This document shows positions 23,137 to 35,208 of a DNA stretch of 64,000 bases, piece after piece. Where the stretch lies: contig NC_068344.1 of assembly GCF_014633365.1 (NCBI RefSeq), positions 11,423,669 through 11,487,668 on the forward strand. The letters are read 5' to 3'. Positions within the stretch are counted from its first letter, which is position 1; every line of letters begins with the position of its first letter. Origin of the DNA: Diospyros lotus. Taxonomy: Eukaryota > Streptophyta > Magnoliopsida > Ericales > Ebenaceae. The notes under the pieces are model-generated. The model made no database searches. It was not told the DNA's origin and saw nothing but the letters and a program-made list of their open reading frames with translations. The translations under genes and the position numbers were made by a program.

Positions 23137-25001
23137 TGTTAGTGTAGGTGCTCTAGACCCAATCAGATTGGGCATGTTGTACACTGACAATTGTAATCAT
23201 GTTATTATTTGAATAAAGAGTTATTCAAATTCACAAGAAGTCATTCTATTAGTTTCTTGTTATTATTGTAATAACCGAATGAAACTAGATAGAAGTCCAT
23301 ATGATGTATACTGTGAATAATCTATAAAGATGTGAGATGATGCATCACAGTTTCTAGACATCATTAAACGTCCCAAGTTGTAGCAATGTCAAGAATGGAC
23401 ATTGACAATTGCGGTAAGACTTGTATGTGCTATGTTTTTGCTATATGATAGCAATGGGGGTCTCACACCCATAGGCATGGAGATGCCTAGACAAGTACAT
23501 AGGTGACCAATGTTGGAGAATGTGTCACTGGACATGACTCGCCATGAGAATCCATTTTGGTTATATGTTGATGGAATTCTCATACGAGATGGGTGTAACT
23601 AATCCTTGGACCTGAGGTTGTCACGGTCATCTCATAAGAAGACCGATATGCTTTGACATCGTTTCGATGAGCCTAGATAAAGGCTGCACGTGGGCGATCG
23701 TTGGGCATATCGTGAAGCTTATGGAGATGGGTGCATAACCAAGATGGGACTCGTCTATCCCTTGATAGAGGATGATGTATCTAAGGCGCCTTCGGTGGAT
23801 ATTCACTTTAAATCCATGGCCATGGTAAAAGAGATCAATAAGGAGTTATTGATTTACTTTCTATTAAGTGAAGATATCCAGAAGACCGAAGAAAACTCAT
23901 GTGATCATTATCAAGCAACACATCGCCATACTTGAGATCACATAAGATACATTGACGAGAGGATCGAATTACACGGTAACTATGCTCGTGAAAGGTTATT
24001 TGCGGATTATGAATCCTTCTGAATAATTGGGTAGGCATGATGCCTTGCTAGAGGCCAATCTTGTCTTATGTGTTTGTACCGACACATTGCCAACATATTC
24101 GGAAGCCTAATGAGTCATACGCAATAGGCACGGTCCCTGGCTTAAACCAGGAGAGTGGACGTATGGTTAAGTGGGACACTTCGGCAAGAAGTTTTGCCGT
24201 CGTAGGTTCTCACAGAAAAAGAACAAATAGACGTAATGACGTCGATATGACGAGGAGTCGTCATAATGGAAAGAGTTTCCTAAAAATAGCAATTGATTAA
24301 ATTAGAAAGTAGTTTCTAACTTAATGATTAAATTAGAAAAGAAGTTTCTAATTTAATAATTTGGTCTTAATTTAATACTTGGGCCAAATAAAGTATTTGG
24401 GCCAAATATTAAATTAAATTAAATATTTGGGCTAAATTAGATTTGGGTCAAATATTAAATAATAAATATTATATTTGGGCTAAATTAGATTTGGGCCAAA
24501 TATTAAATATTAAATATTTGGGCTTAAATTAGATTTGGGCCAAATATTTTATAAATGGATTTGGGCCACTTTAATCTCTAGTTGGACTAGGATTAATGGG
24601 CTAGCCCAATCCATGTCCATTAGGGTTTGGAAAACCCTAGGAGGTTGCCTCCCTATATATAGCCCTTTATGGGATGCCCAAATTAAGCCACTTTTATTTT
24701 GTTGGTTTTCAAGAGTTGAAAATCGATTCTTTTACCGTCCATACACAAGCCGCGCAAAGGAGAAGGAGCTAGCACTCCTATTCCGCTCTCCTTGCCAACG
24801 AACGCGTGCCGCGTATCACGAGTTAGAGGCCGGACGCTTGGACGGCTCGAATCCGCGAATGACTCGATAATCTAAAGGTTAGATTTCTTTATTTGTTTGT
24901 GAATGATTTAATTTCAACGTTGATCCAATCGCCGGGATCGGGGTAAGGTTCAAAATTTTGAACTACGCTGCTTGCCCTATAGCGATCTTGCTTTACTTTC
25001 A
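23137..25001 (+). repeat. Copia 3' LTR
   Basis: 1865 bp, TGTTAGTG to TACTTTCA. Near-identical to 15678-17558. Most differences are transitions, and one ATTAGATTTAGGCCAA-type unit is missing. The TATA box at 24654 is intact. Confidence 0.95.
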
Positions 25002-25403
25002 CCTATCATATATTACCTGTTATTGCTTACTGAGTCTCTATTATGATATATCTCATGCTTTATTTCGTTGTATTATGCTTGCTGGGTCTTACGGCTCATT
25101 CTTTCTCTTTACATCATTCCAGCTGCAAGTAAAGCGAAGGAAGAGAAGGGTCCTAGCAAAGCATGGCTTGTTGGGTTAGATACGTACGTAGCTCACCCGA
25201 ATAAAAGGTTTTGGGGGGCTTTATTGGCTAGTTGTTCTATGCCATGCTAATGGTTGTATTTTATTATTTGGGGTTTTGTATTCCTCTTTTTGGGATAACC
25301 TAATGGAATGTAAATGATGATAATTATTTTATTCTATATGAAAAAATATCTTGACTAAGTTACGCATTGTTCCCATCTTGTATTGGACCTCCGGGTCATT
25401 ACA

Positions 25404-25422
25404 TTACAGTTTCGGTTGAGAC
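25404..25422 (-). pseudogene. SYF1: SYF1 exon start, cut off by the solo LTR
   Basis: On the minus strand, TTATTGTCGATTAG is a plausible acceptor, followed by GTCTCAACCGAAAC and then TGTAAAGCC across the TTACA duplication. This encodes VSTETVKP, continuous with PLYL at 13311. It shows that the solo LTR landed in the exon. Confidence 0.7.
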
Positions 25423-25487
25423 CTAATCGACAATAAGATAGGAATTTACATCATAAGCACATACCTATTCATAATGATCAGGCCAAG

Positions 25488-28023
25488 TGTAACACCCCGC
25501 CTTACACGGGCGCCTCACTATAAGGAAATTCCCGGGAATCTTTTTTTTTTTAAAAGTCTATCACACACGGCCCTATGAGAATAATCTTCACATGCAGATG
25601 AAACACTTGTCACATACAATGGCCGACGCCCGCGGTGATTCCAAGAGCAATCTTCACATGCAGATGAAAAATCTCGATAACCTCAGTCTTACTCATTTAA
25701 CTAACAATATCAAAAGACTTAAAACTAAACGAGATATGATATAACACAACGGAATAAATACATCAAAATGTCATGGCCTACCACGATTTTCATACAAGTC
25801 AATCCTACGTCGAGATACGTGTTACAAAGTTACAAAATGAAAACAGCAGTATCATATAACCATTCATACATACACCAAAATAACTTCTGATATCTTCAAA
25901 AGGGTACATCGACTATCAACTAAACACCGTTGGCCCCACTGGCCATTTCTTCAACCTCGCAGCAGTCCCTGGCTAGAACGTTGAATGTTCCAGGGGCATA
26001 ACCCAGGTTAGATGATAAAACATCTAAGTGATGGCATGAAACAGTTTACATAATGCATGAACAACATACAAGCATGGCATATACAGACAAATGACAACAT
26101 GCAACGTGTCTAACTTGAGAAATCTTCCTGACATACTCAACATCTCGTGGAAAAACCATTTCACACACCGTTGGGGTTGACCTTGCCACGACATACTTAA
26201 TCCCTCGAGTGCCCTACCGTGTCACTTGTTCACCAGGATTAACCTTATCCCATTCTCAAGAAGACCCCATCCCATCCTATATGGACCCAACAATGACACG
26301 AAAATCGACACCCCGATGATATTAAAATACACGCCATGCACCGACTCATTTTAAAAGTAAAAACAGTTTATGCAATATATCATATGTTTAATATGCAAAT
26401 GATGCCACAATGTACATAAGTGAAACGCCTTTGTAAACAACCCAAGTTCATGAGGGTATAACTGCTCACTAGAACTGGTCCGATCATGTGTATCCTAAGC
26501 TCGGGAGGGTAAAATCGCTCACCAAAACCCTCTAAACACACTGCAAAACACAATCAAGATAAGGTAAAGCTAGAATCAAACCACTCACCTAAATTCGGAA
26601 AAGTCCAGTTTTTGCCTCGAAAAATGTGCTGCATCTCGAAAAATGTGCAATCCTTCTTTCCAACTCACCAATCGTCTCCTATTCACCATTAGGACCTTAG
26701 AAATCAATATTTCTATTTTTCCTTAATTTTTCCTATTTTCTCCTATTTTTCAAACATTTCTCTCTCTCGAAAAATTATAATAAATACCAAACACTCATTT
26801 TTCCTAAATATTTTTACATAAACCATCCTTAAATAATTTTATGAAAATTATAAAATTAAAATCAAGGAAAACCTGGCTCTCATGCGTCCTCACGCGCTGG
26901 TGTGTGGGTGCGACTAGAGTTCGCGCGTGCACATGCGCTGCTGTTTTCTCCGGTCTTCTTCTCTGACCACGGTGGTTTTCCAGCGATCTCCTTTGGCCAA
27001 AAAAACAATGGGGCCTTGAAGATCTCGATGAGATGACTTCAATGGACCCCTTACTCATTGGAAAAAGTTACCGGAAAGGGGTTTAAAACCCAGTTGCGGG
27101 TCTCAGTCCGGCGGCTCTCGCTTTTTCGGCCAACTCACTGAAACTCCACCAAACGTACACGAAACTCTTCAAAACTCTCCAGATATGATCCTTATAACTT
27201 GAAGAACAAAAGCCCTCTAATCTCTTTGCTCAATTCTTGCCAAAATGAGAGAAATTTTGCTCGATTTTAAATTTGAACCCTCGGCCATCTACTCCTTTTA
27301 TACCTGATCTCGACCCAAATTTCCACCACAAACCGATTGATCTTATCCCCTTAACCCTAGATCTAGCCTCATAACCAACCAAAAAACTACAAATCGTGAG
27401 CTAGAACCCTCGAAAAATTCGACCAAATCGAAAATCTTTCCTCCATTATTTTTGATCACATCAAGCCATTTCCGGCCAATGGCAACCACAAACCACCTCA
27501 TCATCACCTGAAGACCTCCCTAGCTCTTCTAGGCGACCTTCCCGACGCCCCCAGGCGGCTGGCTGGTGGCCACAGTGTGGCCAGTCGATTTCCCACTTGA
27601 TTTTTTTTTCAAATTTTACACTTTAGCCCCCAAGTAACTTCTGATTTCATTTTCTCCCAATCCTAAATACCCCTAGACTTCTCGTTAATTCCTTGACTTC
27701 CCTCAAGTTCTAAACTAATCATTTCCTTCAAGAATTTCTAGAAAATTCGTCGTTTCGACCTCCTTTGGGTATTTTTCCAAAATCTGCACTTTTGCTCGAA
27801 TGCCCCTAATTACATGTTTTTGACTTCAAACCTTCAAAAATCTCTTGATTTTGTCAAGTATTGCTTATTTGGACAGTTTTACCTTTATTGGCTTGCTTAA
27901 CACAGTCTCTCATCCTTCGGTTGTGTTTTGAATATTACACAAAAGCCTGAAACTATAATTAAATACCAAATTTGACCCTATAATTTCTAGAAATACTTTT
28001 AATATTTAACATTGGGTATTACA
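25488..28023 (-). mobile_element. Solo LTR, Tekay-like, reverse (2536 bp)
   Basis: TGTAACACCCCGCC at the left and GGGTATTACA at the right, with perfect duplication CCAAG at 25483-25487 and 28024-28028. Read on the minus strand it starts TGTAATACCC, like the Tekay LTR at 42754-50495. A minus-strand TATA box (TATAAAAGG) lies at 27294-27302. There is no coding sequence and no palindrome array. It sits in what would be an upstream SYF1 intron. Confidence 0.9.
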
Positions 28024-28028
28024 CCAAG

Positions 28029-28261
28029 TAGAAAGACATTACTAATTTACCAGCATTGAGCTCAAAAGACACAGTGATTGCAAACAATACCAATATACCT
28101 TAATAGAACAAAACAAATTTTCCCAATGGAAAAATATAAGGTAATTCAAAGGATAGTAAACAATGTGGGCAATATGTGAAGTTAATGATCAAGTTGTATA
28201 GAAACTACAAGGCCAAAGATCAAAAATAAACTAAACAAAATAAGGTGGTCTTAACCCAGTA
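28029..28261. other. Intron-like AT-rich DNA
   Basis: Follows the CCAAG duplication. No exon of SYF1 could be recognised. It is probably the rest of the intron whose acceptor is at 25423. Confidence 0.35.
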
Positions 28262-28453
28262 GGTCTTGGGCTAAGACTTGCTCTATCAAAGGGGGGTGTT
28301 GAAGAATAATAATATAAATTAAAAGTCAAGATTAGGTTTTGGGCTAAGACTTGCTCTATCAAATGGGTGTGTTAGAGAATAATAATATAAATTAAAAGTC
28401 AACCCTCTATCTTATAGGTTAAGCTTTTCAATGGGATGGTTAATAATTCAACA
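28262..28453 (+). mobile_element. Short copia LTR-like remnant, partly duplicated
   Basis: The block GGGCTAAGACTTGCTCTATCA, a G-rich purine run, then TGTTGAAGAATAATAATA and AATTAAAAGTCAA occurs at 28270 and again at 28338. The second copy runs to GGTTAATAATTCAACA. The G run followed by TGTTG looks like a polypurine tract and LTR start, and AACA like an LTR end. Confidence 0.4.
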
Positions 28454-28790
28454 AATACTTTGTCACAGGTTGAGACAGGAAATTTGTCTCCAACAATTAT
28501 AAATGAGGGAAAGGAACTTTTTAAAAGATTAATGGTACCAGGTATTTGTTAAGATTTAGTTTTAGGGATTTTAGAAATGATCAAATGAGCAAAAGAGCTT
28601 GACGAACAAAAGAGGGATTTTAAAAATAAGAAATTAGGTAGGGATTTAATTTTAGGGAAGGCAGAATTTTAGTGTTGGGATTTAGTTTAGGTTTATTATT
28701 TGTATTTGTAAATAAAATAAAAATAAATAAATTATTTTAAATTAAAAAAATTAAAATGACATAATTTTTTAATTTAAGTATAAAATCATA
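28454..28790. other. No feature seen
   Basis: AT- and purine-rich sequence without an ORF or a repeat match. Confidence 0.35.
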
Positions 28791-29263
28791 AATACGTGGA
28801 TATCCACACATATATAACATTTGTAATTATATGTGGGTAAGTTTATAAATAATTACCCACACATGCGTAACATTTATTAATATATATGGGCAATATAATC
28901 CAAAAAAATGTCACATCAGCTAATACGTGGATACCCACACATATATAACATTTGTAATTATGTGTGTGTAAGTTTATAAATAATTACCCACACATGCTTA
29001 ACATTTATTAATATGTGTGGACAATATAATTCAAAAAAATACCATATCAACTAAAATTTTATCGAAAAATATCCCACCAACCTCTAAAAGTGGAGGGAAT
29101 TTTTTCCTCCAAAATAAGTGTGGGTATAGAAATTTACCCACACATAATAAATGTGGATAATGTAACGAGTTTGTCTAATTTAAACACCCACATATACTAC
29201 CATTATGTGTGGGTAAATACCCATGTATAATATGTGTGGGTAAACCCTCAAATTCTTGTAGTA
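28791..29263. mobile_element. CACTA (En/Spm) transposon right end
   Basis: Ends TTCTTGTAGTA, one base off the canonical CACTA terminus TTCTTGTAGTG, at 29253-29263. The interior is packed with the short subterminal motif CCCACACAT in both orientations (more than ten copies), typical of CACTA ends. The first part is a 131-bp tandem duplication (28791-28921 and 28922-29052). No left terminus or transposase is present, so it is a fragment. Confidence 0.6.
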
Positions 29264-29474
29264 CAACCGGCGACCTCAACTCCATCCATCTTCTCGTCTT
29301 TAAGCGACAAACAGTGATCGGCGACTGCATCATCTCGTCAGCTGTGGGTAAATATTTTTTTGCAATAGTTTATTTTTTTACACAAGAGTATGTAGATATT
29401 TATACATATTGATGAATGCATGTAAATATATAGTTGTGCATTTATAGTATTGAGAGATTTTCCTAAGTTATTAT
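29264..29474. other. Unassigned flank
   Basis: A GC-richer piece (29264-29345) then AT-rich sequence up to the Sirevirus LTR. It could be captured sequence or host DNA. No domain is seen. Confidence 0.3.
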
Positions 29475-30019
29475 TGTTGGTCCTTTAATGAACGGCCACT
29501 CAAGAGGGGGGGTGAATTGAGTGATTAAAACTTTTTTACCTTCTTGCTTATTTTTTTTTATTTCTAAGGAGAATTATTAATGAAGTATTTTTATTAAAAA
29601 CCTTTATTTAATTACACCTTATTGATTAGATCAATTGAGTTATTAATTAGTCAACCTTAAAATATCGCAATCAATTTATTTAACTAATCTTACAAAATTG
29701 AAACCAACATAATAAATAACAAAGCCGTAAGAAAAGATTAACATAATGATATATAGTGGTTCGGTATATCTCCAACACCTATTCCACTCTCCCAAAGTCT
29801 AACCACCCTTAGGGTTCCACTAAGACCAATCAACACCAAGGTTTTCTCTTAAATTGCCTTGGAAACTAGATCAAACACACATACATGCCTAGATATAAAT
29901 CCAGATCTAGGCAACTGATACAAGTAACAATCTAGTTTAAAGATTACAATACTTGTCCATGCTTGGACTTTAAACAATCAATGAAAATAAGCAATTACAG
30001 AACAATATAAGATATAATA

Positions 30020-32645
30020 TGTAACACCCCCCTCTCTTAGAACTGCCCGAGAAGGGGTGCTACTGGGAATAATAAAATAAACTGACTAATAACTGAATTC
30101 TGATACCAATACTGTATATATCAATTAACTGTAATAAGACTCTGAGTCAACAAAAACTGAAATCATAATTGCATCTAAGGGAAAATCCCTAAACTGGAAT
30201 ATAAAATAAATCTAAACTGATCAAGCACTAACTAACAAACTAACAACTCCCAGACATCTTTGGTCTTGAGCGGCTCCACGTACACACACTACTGGACACT
30301 GCTGCTAGGCCCCACATCTGGTACTCCCCCACTAGGACCTGGAATGGTGAAGAGTACAAGGTGAGCTACAAAGCTCAGCAAGTAATAAACTGGAAAGAAT
30401 AATTGAAGCTGAATCGAAGAATATCGATACTGATAAAAATACTTACTGAACTTGGACTGAGAGATATAATAATCACTGGATGGCATTTATAAGATGTAAT
30501 GCACATAAGCTGTAAACTAAATGCAGGTATGCAACTTTGGCCCATAGGCCCACATAACTGTAACACATACCTGACTGATCTGAGTCCTGCAAACATAAAA
30601 ACTGTAAGCACATACTTTGGGCAATATACCCCTAGCTCCCTGGTCGACATCAGGTGAGCAACTCATAACTGAGATATAATTGTACTGATACTAGTGGGAT
30701 CCCCGCGGACAAGCCGCCTGGCGCGCATAATGTAATGCTCATATAAATGCTGGCACACGATATGTAGTGCTCCACATAAGTCATGCTCAATGCTCATACA
30801 ATGTGTATGCACATAATCTCACAAAATAATGCTGACCATGTCATAATGAACTGCTAAACATGGTATATGATTTTTACTAGAAATATTGAGATTCAAATAT
30901 TCTGAAATTTCTAAGTATAAGCATGGCATATTGGATTTTATCATATCTTGGCATAAAAATTCAATATTTGAATAATTGAATATTTATATTAAATTTAAGA
31001 CTTGAATCAAGAATTTATTGAACGCTATTTGGATGCCATTTGATACTATTTGGATGATTGAGAAAGTCTAAGGAAGCAATTTGAATGAAAAGCCAGCCCC
31101 TTCGAATGAAAAAAAAGATTTCAGCAAGCTCATTCGAATGGCAGAAAACTCATTCGAATGACAGAGACTCATTCGAATGACAGAAGGCTCATTCGAATGA
31201 TAGATGATATTCAAAGGCTATTCGGATCTAATCTGGGACTCATTCGAATGACTCTCAAATTCATTCGAATGAATTTTGAAAATTTCCAACATTTGAACTG
31301 GCAAAACTCGACTCATTCGAATGCAACAGTAACTTTATTCGAATCAATTTAAAGATCATTCGAATGACAAGAAGGCTCATTCGAATGCTAAGCTATACAA
31401 AGCAACAACTTACTCACATCTACAAGGGCTCATTCGAATGACAACAAGGCTCATTCGAATGACAGTCTAAAAACCTCAAAAATTCATACGAATGATACGA
31501 TATCTCAGGACTCATTCGAATGACAAGGCACTCATTCGAATGACTGATACATTATAAGGGAAAAACATTACGATAACAATGAAACTCATTCGAATGACAC
31601 AAGACTTATTCGAATGACTGGAATCTTATCAGATATAAAGCTTACGATAACAGAGATCATAACTTGAATCAAAACTTAGCTTCACTACACCATTCCAAAA
31701 GAAATCTTGGGAGAACAATCCCAATTGATATATAAACAACTTGAGGGATGATTTACTGATCGTCAATAATGTAAACATTGCAAGGAACATGCATGAACTG
31801 GCTGGTACTCACTGTACGCATGTAAATACATATATAAACATGCACTGAACTGATATAACTCACTGTAACGCACATATATATATACATGCACTGGAATTGA
31901 TTCAATTCTGGAAATCTGATATCAAACTAAATCAAGACCTGTAAGAAAGGATTACAAGGGAAGGATACTTGCCTTATGATCTTCTTAATTGACTCAATAA
32001 TCTCTCGAGAGCCTTCTATGCAAAGCTTGAACTCACTGTATGTGCATGAAAAAATATATACATACATACTGACTGTATTAGTCTGAATTACACTAAGAAT
32101 CTTGAATCAACTGAGGGTATCACTGAACTATAATCCTGTAAGAATAGATTACAGGGATGGAATACTTGCCTTAAACTCTCTGATCGAACTTGAATGCTAC
32201 TAATCGAACTGTTATGCTACTCACTGTTACTGCAATAGCTCTTGACTTATTTTCTTCTTCTATGCGATCTCTAATCTCCACGGCGTGAAGAAACTCAATG
32301 CTATGGGAAGATATATATATAGAGAGAGAAAGAGAGCAACCCTAAGGCATCTCATTCTCCTAATACAACTAGGAGACTTCATAAATCCAAAACCCTTTCT
32401 CGGATGGACTTCCCATTCTCATAATAACTTTTATTAATTAATTAAATTAATAACAACTTCTTAAATGACCCTCAAGTCCTTGCATTTAATTTCAACACTA
32501 AATAAATATAATTAATTGCTATTTACTCAATAAAAATCTAAATCGCCATATTAGGTAATTAAATGGCAAATCCTCTTAATTAATTACTTCAATAATTAAT
32601 TAACTAATTTTAAATAAATACTAGGCCCTCTAACGGGTCGTTACA
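30020..32645 (-). mobile_element. Solo LTR, TGTAACGACC family, reverse (2626 bp)
   Basis: Minus strand starts TGTAACGACCCGTTAGAGGG and ends GGGGGGTGTTACA. The perfect duplication TAATA lies at 30015-30019 and 32646-32650. The empty site is preserved at about 53910 in the other Sirevirus LTR, which proves the insertion. Element order: TATA (about 32325-32309), pyrimidine tract, TTCGAA palindrome array (31620-31090), and splice-like CATTCCAG|GTCC (about 30335). It is non-coding. Confidence 0.95.
31090..31620 (-). repeat. CATTCGAATG palindrome array, about 19 copies
   Basis: The 10-bp perfect palindrome CATTCGAATG, often as CTCATTCGAATGACA, recurs at about 31101, 31131, 31151, 31170, 31190, 31241, 31262, 31313, 31357, 31378, 31431, 31452, 31512, 31532, 31587 and 31607, plus three degenerate copies. 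Spacing is irregular, 18-60 bp. The spacers are mostly unique. Confidence 0.95.
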
Positions 32646-33219
32646 TAATAAATATACCCTTAGATCAATCGAAGACAGAGAGATGAATATTTAGCACTTC
32701 GATCTCCACCAGCGGTAGGCTCTTCGTTTGATACGGAATCAAAATCATAAGCCTTGAGAAGCGATAGAACTTTCAAAGATTTCTTCTTGTTGCTTTGAGA
32801 TTTCAAAACGACATTGGTACTCTCCTTGACGTGCATATGATGTATATACAGAGGCTAGGGTGACCTACATAACTTTTAAAAAAAAAATTAGCTGCGGAAC
32901 AAATTAAGTCAACTTATTTTTGGTCTAAGTCAACTTATTTTTAATTAAGTCGACTTAGTTAAAAATGCCTCTTTGTTGAGTCATCTTATCTACAATTAAG
33001 TCGACTTATTGGTCCAATTTTTGAAAAATAATTTTTAACTTATTTAAAAGCATCTTAAAAGATGAACCTAATAAAAACATTAATTTTTTATAATACTAAG
33101 TATATGAGAAATATTTTGATAAACATTTAGGGGCCTTAATTTGCATATACAACAGTTGAGTGTTTTTGTAATTCATTAAAACACCAAAATAAATTTAGGT
33201 ACACTAAGTTGGCTCAACA

Positions 33220-33476
33220 TTCTCCCCCTTTTTTATGATGACAAAAACATGATTTATTTTGAGGGAAACAAAATGTATTATAATCTCCCCCTTAATCGTA
33301 TAGAATAAACTCCCCCTAACTAAAAACACTAGAAGCATGGAAACCTTGATATAAAAAATATTTCGAATAAAAGACACGGACCAAGCAAAGAAAAAACATA
33401 ATAAAATTCTAACTTGTAGAACTTGCAGAGATTGCTTATGCTGTGGATCCTTCTCCCCCTTTTTTGTCAGAATCAA
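33220..33476 (-). promoter_or_regulatory. Multiple polypurine tracts before the Sirevirus 3' LTR
   Basis: On the minus strand, AAAAGGGGGAGAA directly abuts the 3' LTR (33220-33235). Further copies of the GGGGGAG core lie at about 33283, 33311 and 33450. Repeated polypurine tracts in this place are a recognised Sirevirus hallmark. Confidence 0.8.
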
Positions 33477-33689
33477 AAAATGTTAGGTAAATAGAAAGAG
33501 CATAGCATCATTAGGAAAGAATGCCAAAAGAAGAGTATCTATACCACTAGCATGATGATCAAAATATATAAGATATATACATCATCATGAGAAAGTATGT
33601 TAAAAAAAATGATACGAGTACGATCAGGACTACATATAAACCATATATAAAAAAACATCAAAAGAACCTAGACATCCCTAGGTGGTGAC

Positions 33690-35121
33690 TAATATGGCTT
33701 AATTGTATGCATATTTTTATCTATTTATCATCTTAACCTTGTGCTATTTTTCCTACATAAAATGTGTTTATATAGATTTTATATTATTTTAATCTCTTTT
33801 TGTAGGAATGCAGCAAAAGATATTATTTGAAGATTTAGGCATAAAAAAAAAAGAAAAAAAGATATTATAAAATTAATTTCAAAATTAATATTTTAAATTA
33901 ATATTAAAATAAAAAATAAGTATTATAAATAATTAATATTATAATATAATTAAAGTTAATATAATTAATAGTATATTAAATATTATGTTTATATTATATT
34001 TTATCATATTATATATTATGTATTTATATTATATATATATATGTGTGTGTGAAGATGGCATGAGCATGCAAGACCAGGGCTCCATGCGCATGAATATATA
34101 TATTATTATTATAATATATAAAGGGATAAACATGGAATTGGAAGCCGCAGAGACCTGGGCGTCACAGTGAAGAGTTAAAGGTAGAGTGGGAACGCACAAC
34201 AAAGGGATTGAAGGGAGGCGCATCGCGCACAAAAGGACTTTAGAAGTAGTGGTGCACGAATTTGAAAAGTAGATCCAAATCTGTGTCAGATCTAGGCAGG
34301 GAGATCCCTTCATTTTTCTTCTATGTTTCTGTTTCTGTTTTTCTTTAATTGTTTAGGATTTCAATTATGCAGCAACTCTTGATTGATTTTGAGAATATTT
34401 TATTTATTATGAGTGGCTAAATAATTATCTAGGGTTTTTAAAGGATCCTATGTATTGAAACTTTATTGGTTACTCAATTTTTGGTTGTGATTGTTACATC
34501 AACTATGTTTATTTTGTTCTAAACTTAATGTTTGTAATTGTTTGATTGCCAATTACACGATTTGAGATTTCCTATGATGCTAGACATAGATAAATAAGGA
34601 ATAGACTTTGGACAAAATAACATGTGTTAATTGGGGAAGATATTCACTTGATTACATGTGTAATTTTTTATTATATTTGTAATGAATATTTTCATATAAT
34701 GAGTACCTATGCTTAATGTGTTCTCTAATTCTAATTCACATAGACATCTAGTGAGTTAGGTTAGTTGAATAAACTTGTTAGACCTAGACATAGGCTAGCA
34801 AATAAATTAGAGTGCTCAATTGACATAGTCCGTAATCTAATCAACCAAAAATTGAGGAAATTTGATAAAGTGGATTTGCTAGGTGAATTTAGAAAACCCT
34901 AGGTCTTAACCAATTGATTTTTAATTCTTAGGTAATTGTTAGTTATATATTAATTAATTTCCTTAATTAATCAATTGTCCAAATATAGTTAACTGTGAAT
35001 AATTTTAGTATTTAAAAGGTTAGTAATCAATCTCTGTGGGAACGATATATTATTCATCACTTTACTTGTCTTGACCACGTATACTTGTGTGTTATCATTG
35101 GGTTATATAAAATCACGAACA
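33690..35121 (+). mobile_element. Solo LTR, Tat/Ogre-like (1432 bp)
   Basis: Flanked by the perfect duplication GTGAC at 33685-33689 and 35122-35126. It starts TAATATGGCTTAATTG, probably TG mutated to TA, and ends ATCACGAACA. The late phrase TCTCTGTGGGAACGATA, then CTTGACCACGTATACTTGTG, resembles the conserved 3' part of Tat-group LTRs. It has no coding sequence and splits the Sirevirus env-like region. Confidence 0.75.
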
Positions 35122-35203
35122 GTGACTACATCCATGACGGTGTATCATCAAGCTGCTCGAGGCGACGTGCAATGCGACTATCCATCATCAGAAAGAGATC
35201 ACG

Positions 35204-35208
35204 GAACA
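35204..35208. repeat. Target-site duplication GAACA, left copy
   Basis: Repeated at 39030-39034, flanking the solo LTR 35209-39029. Confidence 0.92.

Larger units (their letters stand above)
15678..25001 (+). mobile_element. Ty1/copia retrotransposon, two LTRs, coding-dead
   Basis: It has LTRs at 15678-17558 and 23137-25001, a tRNA-Met primer site directly after the first LTR, a GC-rich leader, degraded gag, protease, integrase, RT and RNase H in copia order, and a purine tract before the second LTR. By eye the LTRs differ at about 30 sites plus one 16-bp deletion, near 98% identity. Gag-pol nonetheless carries many stops and frameshifts, a large deletion in RT and broken catalytic sites. 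It probably moved using enzymes from a related copy. Confidence 0.95.
13319..25403 (+). mobile_element. Solo LTR, TGTAAYGACC family, split by a copia element
   Basis: Starts TGTAACGACTCGTTAGTGGG and ends CCGGGTCATTACA. The perfect duplication TTACA flanks it at 13314-13318 and 25404-25408, inside SYF1 coding sequence. Without the copia insertion (15678-25001 plus one CCTAY) it is about 2.76 kb. It has a good TATA box (TATAAAAGG at 13649), a pyrimidine tract (13680-13760), two degenerate ACTGTCGACAGT palindromes (14190-14225), a 46-bp array (14820-15142), an 85-bp array (15153-15420) and a splice-like CATTCCAG at 25122. It is non-coding. Confidence 0.9.
29475..33219 (-). repeat. Sirevirus 3' LTR, split by a solo LTR
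   Basis: TGTTGGTCC at 29475 to GGCTCAACA at 33219. Without the insertion (30020-32645 plus one TAATA) it is about 1.1 kb. It aligns along its length with 53376-54488. A minus-strand TATA (TGTATATACA) lies at 32841-32850 and five AAGTCGACTT-type palindromes at 32905-33010. Confidence 0.92.

Noticed and set aside
4090..25422. A functional SYF1 gene with giant introns
   Set aside because: Five in-frame stops, two frameshifts and an LTR inside an exon rule this out.
31090..31620. CRISPR-like array (short repeats with unique spacers)
   Set aside because: Plant nuclear DNA inside an LTR. Repeats are only 10-bp palindromes with irregular 18-60-bp spacing, and no cas genes are present.
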